Positions 9,101-10,281 of a stretch of DNA of 10,281 bases are shown here, piece by piece. The stretch is taken from positions 1 to 10,281 of the forward strand of contig CAZMRK010000680.1 of assembly GCA_964568355.1 (NCBI GenBank), written 5' to 3'. The stretch comes from JAJPJX01 sp964568355 (GTDB taxonomy: Bacteria > Acidobacteriota > Terriglobia > Bryobacterales > Bryobacteraceae). The notes beneath the pieces are model-generated. The model searched no databases. It saw only the letters and a program-made list of their open reading frames with translations, and was not told where the DNA came from. A program made the position numbers and the translations under genes. The first letter of the stretch is position 1. The number at the start of each line of letters is the position of its first letter.

Positions 9101-9362
9101 AGCGCCGTATGGAACGGTGGGCAACTCCGGACGAGGCATGTTCCGCGGTCCTGGCCAAGCGAACCTGGATTTCTCGCTGTTTAAGAATTTTCAGGTTCGA
9201 GAGTCGATTAAGCTGGAGTTCCGGGCGGAAGGGTTCAACATCCTGAACCACGCCAATTTCGGAAACCCGGTGACCAGCATGGACGCGAGCAACTTCGGTC
9301 AAATCAACACGACCACGGTAAATGCCCGGCTGGTACAACTCGCGCTCAAGCTGAGCTTCTGA
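6135..9362 (+). CDS. Oar-like TonB-dependent outer membrane receptor with carboxypeptidase-regulatory-like domain
   Basis: This 1075-residue protein begins MKRTRNALILAVLSGILCFGQ, a signal peptide probably cut near residue 20-21. A carboxypeptidase-regulatory-like beta-sandwich follows (about 25-108: GAIDVTVTDTSGSVVPSAVV, then FPSLRAGTYLVTVEQTGF). A TonB-receptor plug covers about 125-245, with VDGAPI, EFKVLTSLYGAEYG and GSVINVTTRSGTNNFHG. The rest is beta-barrel ending in ARLVQLALKLSF, with the terminal Phe typical of barrels inserted by the BAM machinery. Landmarks of the acidobacterial Oar-like group include QNQFGANLGGPIRKGKTFFFG and GFNILNHANFGNP near the end. Length is normal for this group. 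By family knowledge such proteins are energised outer-membrane transporters, but the substrate here cannot be read from sequence. The ATG at 6135 is supported by GAGGGGG four bases upstream and by the signal peptide. The gene is divergent from the heme/DUF1501 operon and monocistronic-looking. Confidence 0.95.
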   Translation: MKRTRNALILAVLSGILCFGQGTTGAIDVTVTDTSGSVVPSAVVTAANVATSAEFRVVADEAGHAVFPSLRAGTYLVTVEQTGFQKLRRDGVIVNATETIHLDLRLNVGAVSETVTITESTPLLQTEQATVGHVVEQRQITTIPLATRNFTQLLGTSAGVVGSIFNADNPGTGSDTVSVNGARRGSNNLMVDGAPISNALNNAPDGDGTPSLEFLSEFKVLTSLYGAEYGKNLGSVINVTTRSGTNNFHGAAYEFLRNTQLNARPFFNPRRGQNVQNQFGANLGGPIRKGKTFFFGGWESTRQRNANSGNAVISKVVPTADMRAGNFGSRKINDPTTGQAFPNNVIPESRISPISAAMNKFIPLPNYSSGSTNFFASQSIPTNIDQYTARIDHRFSDKGSLYGRWFDSYEKDLAPFGQGLPGFGAWTNRKKHSATVAYTRVISPTFILEAGGAYDQTDQYKVFTDQTDMTSVGLKPLPVTMTNDGLPDIQISNYVNFGNYQRWTDHVKTATGRADITYIHGRHNLKFGVEQRNDLYSDANTLTARGRFFFTGAATGDAYADYLMGYTRNKSFGAGPGLVEHRDIVLGLYISDEWKVNNRLTITAGLRYEPYWQPATYNLGMTNFWPDQYKGIGSLENSGVVQGGVNGIPNSTVYNDMNNFMPRLGIAWRVTDKWVIRTGAGLYFDQRTGQIAQQAFGNPPVFTQVLPDCAVAGSGCSLTTPDNFTFVDPGYDPKLIPFPKSPTDSLNYAAMERNVKTDNAWQYNFTVQRELPKGMLLELGYVGTKGTHLMANYASNPLIPVNFDPGNPQPGTLVRRYPGFGNNNITGQGGSSSFNSMQATFKKRLSSGVIQAAYTWAKTISNGGDDSSRFYTSLALTPWWDWSQARGPAYFDRTHRVSVMFTQDLPRFTAAHGFANHLANGWAVSGLLIVQSGIPLNVTNQTSGQGLGGAATDPTAALYSNVLADAPLLTSGSVKDNLNNYINKAAWSKAPYGTVGNSGRGMFRGPGQANLDFSLFKNFQVRESIKLEFRAEGFNILNHANFGNPVTSMDASNFGQINTTTVNARLVQLALKLSF

Positions 9363-9381
9363 GCACCGGCATAAATGCACA

Positions 9382-9401
9382 TTTGGGACAAACTGCCCAA
9401 A
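9382..9401. promoter_or_regulatory. Imperfect palindrome, copy 1 of a TTGGGACAAA motif
   Basis: TTTGGGACAAACTGCCCAAA has 6-bp outer arms (TTTGGG/CCCAAA) and an inner CA/TG pair with one unpaired A. It lies 20 bases after the receptor stop and closely resembles the stronger palindrome at 9442-9468: the left halves share TTGGGACAAA exactly, and the right half differs by one substitution and one missing base. There is no T tract on its 3' side. It is read as a weaker operator half of a pair controlling the ABC gene. This is inference, as no binding factor was recognised. Confidence 0.5.
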
Positions 9402-9441
9402 CAGCACTCCTTACTGCCCTAGAATCAATAACTTGCAAATG

Positions 9442-9468
9442 CGAGTTGGGACAAAATGTCCCAACTCG
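9442..9468. promoter_or_regulatory. Perfect 12-bp palindrome, copy 2 of the TTGGGACAAA motif (putative operator)
   Basis: The arms 9442-9453 and 9457-9468 are perfectly complementary over 12 bp around a central AAA; a G-T wobble could extend the RNA stem by one pair. The core is TTGGGACAAAATGTCCCAA. No U-run follows on either strand, so an intrinsic terminator of the receptor gene is less likely than a dimeric regulator site. Its centre lies about 63.5 bp from that of copy 1, close to six helical turns, and about 107 bases ahead of the ABC start codon. Confidence 0.6.
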
Positions 9469-9497
9469 TCAGCCCGGTGCCTTCCGCATTGTTGAAG

Positions 9498-9539
9498 CGA
9501 TGCTCCGGTTTTCAGTTGGCACACGGACACCGAGCATCG
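9498..9539 (+). repeat. Inverted repeat in the probable ABC-gene leader
   Basis: CGATGCTC (9498-9505) pairs with GAGCATCG (9532-9539). After a bulged C at 9506, GGT (9507-9509) pairs with ACC (9529-9531), leaving a loop of 19 bases. It ends 11 bases before the GAGGAGG ribosome-binding site. In RNA it would form a leader hairpin; in DNA it could be a further binding site. No known riboswitch class was recognised. Confidence 0.4.
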
Positions 9540-9550
9540 ACAATGGAAAC

Positions 9551-9557
9551 GAGGAGG
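9551..9557 (+). promoter_or_regulatory. Ribosome binding site fixing a GTG start
   Basis: GAGGAGG is a strong Shine-Dalgarno match four bases ahead of GTG at 9562. It settles the start of the ABC ATPase: the nearby ATG at 9543 is in another frame, and reading back in frame from 9562 no ATG, GTG or TTG is met before a TGA at 9493. Confidence 0.75.
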
Positions 9558-9561
9558 TGCG

Positions 9562-10281
9562 GTGGGCGAAGTCATCATCGAAGCGCGCCAGGTGCAAAAG
9601 TTCTACGGCCAGCCGGGAGAAGCTCACATTCAGGTGATCGCGCCCACCGACCTGTCCATCTATAGCGGCGAGATTCTGGCGGTGCTGGGGCCGTCGGGCT
9701 CCGGAAAATCGACGCTGCTGCGGATTCTCACCGGCCTTTCGAAACCGTCGGGCGGGCAGGTACTCTGGCACGGGCAAGCGTTGAACGGTCCCTGCCCCAA
9801 TGTTTCGATCGTATTTCAAAGCTTCGCCCTGTTTCCCTGGCTGACGGTGCTCGAAAACGTGGCGGCGCCGTTGAAAGCGCTGGGAGTGGGAGCGATTGAG
9901 CGCACCAAGCGCAGCCTGAGGATTCTGGACACGGTGGGATTGGACGGTTTTGAGGCTGCGTACCCGCGAGAGCTTTCCGGCGGAATGAAACAGAGGGTAG
10001 GATTCGCCCGCGCGCTGAGCGTGGAGCCGGAGGTGCTGTTCATGGACGAGCCCTTCTCCGCCCTGGACGTCCTGACAGCGGAGAACCTGCGCGGCGAACT
10101 ATTGGAACTGTGGCAGAACCAGCGTATGCCGACCCGCGCCGTTTTCCTGGTCACGCACAACATTGAAGAGGCGGTCCTGCTGGCGGACCGCATCGTCGTG
10201 CTGGGAAAGAATCCGGCCAAAATCCGTACCGACTTCCGTGTGGCGCTGCCACGGCCGCGAGACCGCAAATCACTTTACTTT
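9562..10281 (+). CDS. ABC transporter ATP-binding protein, nitrate/sulfonate/taurine type (3' end missing)
   Basis: The 240 visible residues form an essentially complete ABC nucleotide-binding domain, and the frame is still open at the window edge. Motifs numbered from the GTG are Walker A GPSGSGKST (43-51), Q-loop Q86 in VFQSFALFPWLTVLENV, signature LSGGMKQR (138-145), Walker B VLFMDE (158-163) with catalytic E163, D-loop SALD (166-169) and switch H199 in LVTHNIEEA. The FALFPWLTVLENV and THNIEEAVLLADRIVVL segments place it in the SsuB/TauB/NrtD group of ATPases for small oxyanion or organosulfonate import. Members ending near this point are about 250-270 residues, but acidobacterial homologues are often longer with an AAA-associated C-terminal domain; the RPRDRKS run at the edge is compatible with that longer form. 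A cognate permease should follow. The actual substrate is unknown. It probably begins its own transcription unit, since 199 bases with palindromes separate it from the receptor gene. Confidence 0.92.
   Translation, partial: MGEVIIEARQVQKFYGQPGEAHIQVIAPTDLSIYSGEILAVLGPSGSGKSTLLRILTGLSKPSGGQVLWHGQALNGPCPNVSIVFQSFALFPWLTVLENVAAPLKALGVGAIERTKRSLRILDTVGLDGFEAAYPRELSGGMKQRVGFARALSVEPEVLFMDEPFSALDVLTAENLRGELLELWQNQRMPTRAVFLVTHNIEEAVLLADRIVVLGKNPAKIRTDFRVALPRPRDRKSLYF

Noticed and set aside
7119..9407. A 762-codon open frame on the minus strand, antisense to most of the receptor gene
   Set aside because: Its product is rich in Arg, His, Val and Gly with no recognisable domain, while the plus-strand frame is an unmistakable Oar-like receptor over the same bases. 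Long antisense frames are expected in GC-rich genes because of third-position G/C bias.
9442..9468. Reading the perfect palindrome as an intrinsic terminator of the receptor gene
   Set aside because: No T-run follows it on either strand, and a sister copy lies 60 bases upstream, which fits protein-binding sites better. It was kept as a putative operator.
9516..9532. Possible sigma-54 promoter starting TTGGCAC
   Set aside because: The -24-like half is good but the bases at the -12 position are CC rather than GC and no TTGCA-like element is present at the right spacing.
9383..9637. 84-codon plus-strand open frame across the spacer into the ABC gene
   Set aside because: It runs through the palindromes, lacks a ribosome-binding site, has no family resemblance and overlaps the out-of-frame, clearly supported ABC start.

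Overview
The window looks like a high-GC chromosomal segment from an acidobacterium, most likely of the Solibacter/Bryobacterales type. That assignment is an inference from gene content. It combines a large Oar-like TonB-dependent receptor with an N-terminal carboxypeptidase-regulatory-like domain, a DUF1549/DUF1553 multi-heme protein paired with a Tat-exported DUF1501 protein, and a TolC-family protein with a long Gly/Pro-rich insertion. Planctomycetes share the DUF1501/DUF1553 pair, but the giant Oar-like receptor fits Acidobacteriota better. No mobile element, tRNA, rRNA or CRISPR array was seen.

Layout: positions 2-1141 (+) hold the 3' part of a TolC-family outer-membrane efflux gene cut by the left edge. 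It converges, with only 12 bases between stop codons, on a two-gene leftward operon. That operon reads from 5940 down to 1154: first a secreted multi-heme PSCyt1/DUF1549/DUF1553 protein, then a DUF1501 protein whose start overlaps the upstream stop (ATGATGA). A roughly 190-base divergent intergenic region (5941-6134) has two TATAAT hexamers and a small perfect hairpin. Rightward from it runs the Oar-like receptor gene (6135-9362). A 199-base regulatory-looking spacer follows, with two related palindromes and a leader hairpin. The window ends inside an ABC transporter ATPase gene of the nitrate/sulfonate/taurine class (9562-10281, 3' end missing).

Functional reading: the DUF1549/DUF1553 plus DUF1501 pair is a widespread but biochemically poorly defined exported module, by family knowledge. 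Its divergent placement beside an outer-membrane receptor allows, but does not prove, joint control and a shared role in handling some external substrate. The ABC gene appears to start a separate transcription unit whose promoter region carries the clearest non-coding signal: two copies of a TTGGGACAAA-type palindrome about 63.5 bp apart centre to centre. The two most notable points are that palindrome pair and the internal architecture of the heme protein, which has three related heme modules, one of them inserted between DUF1549 and DUF1553 and followed by a predicted coiled coil.
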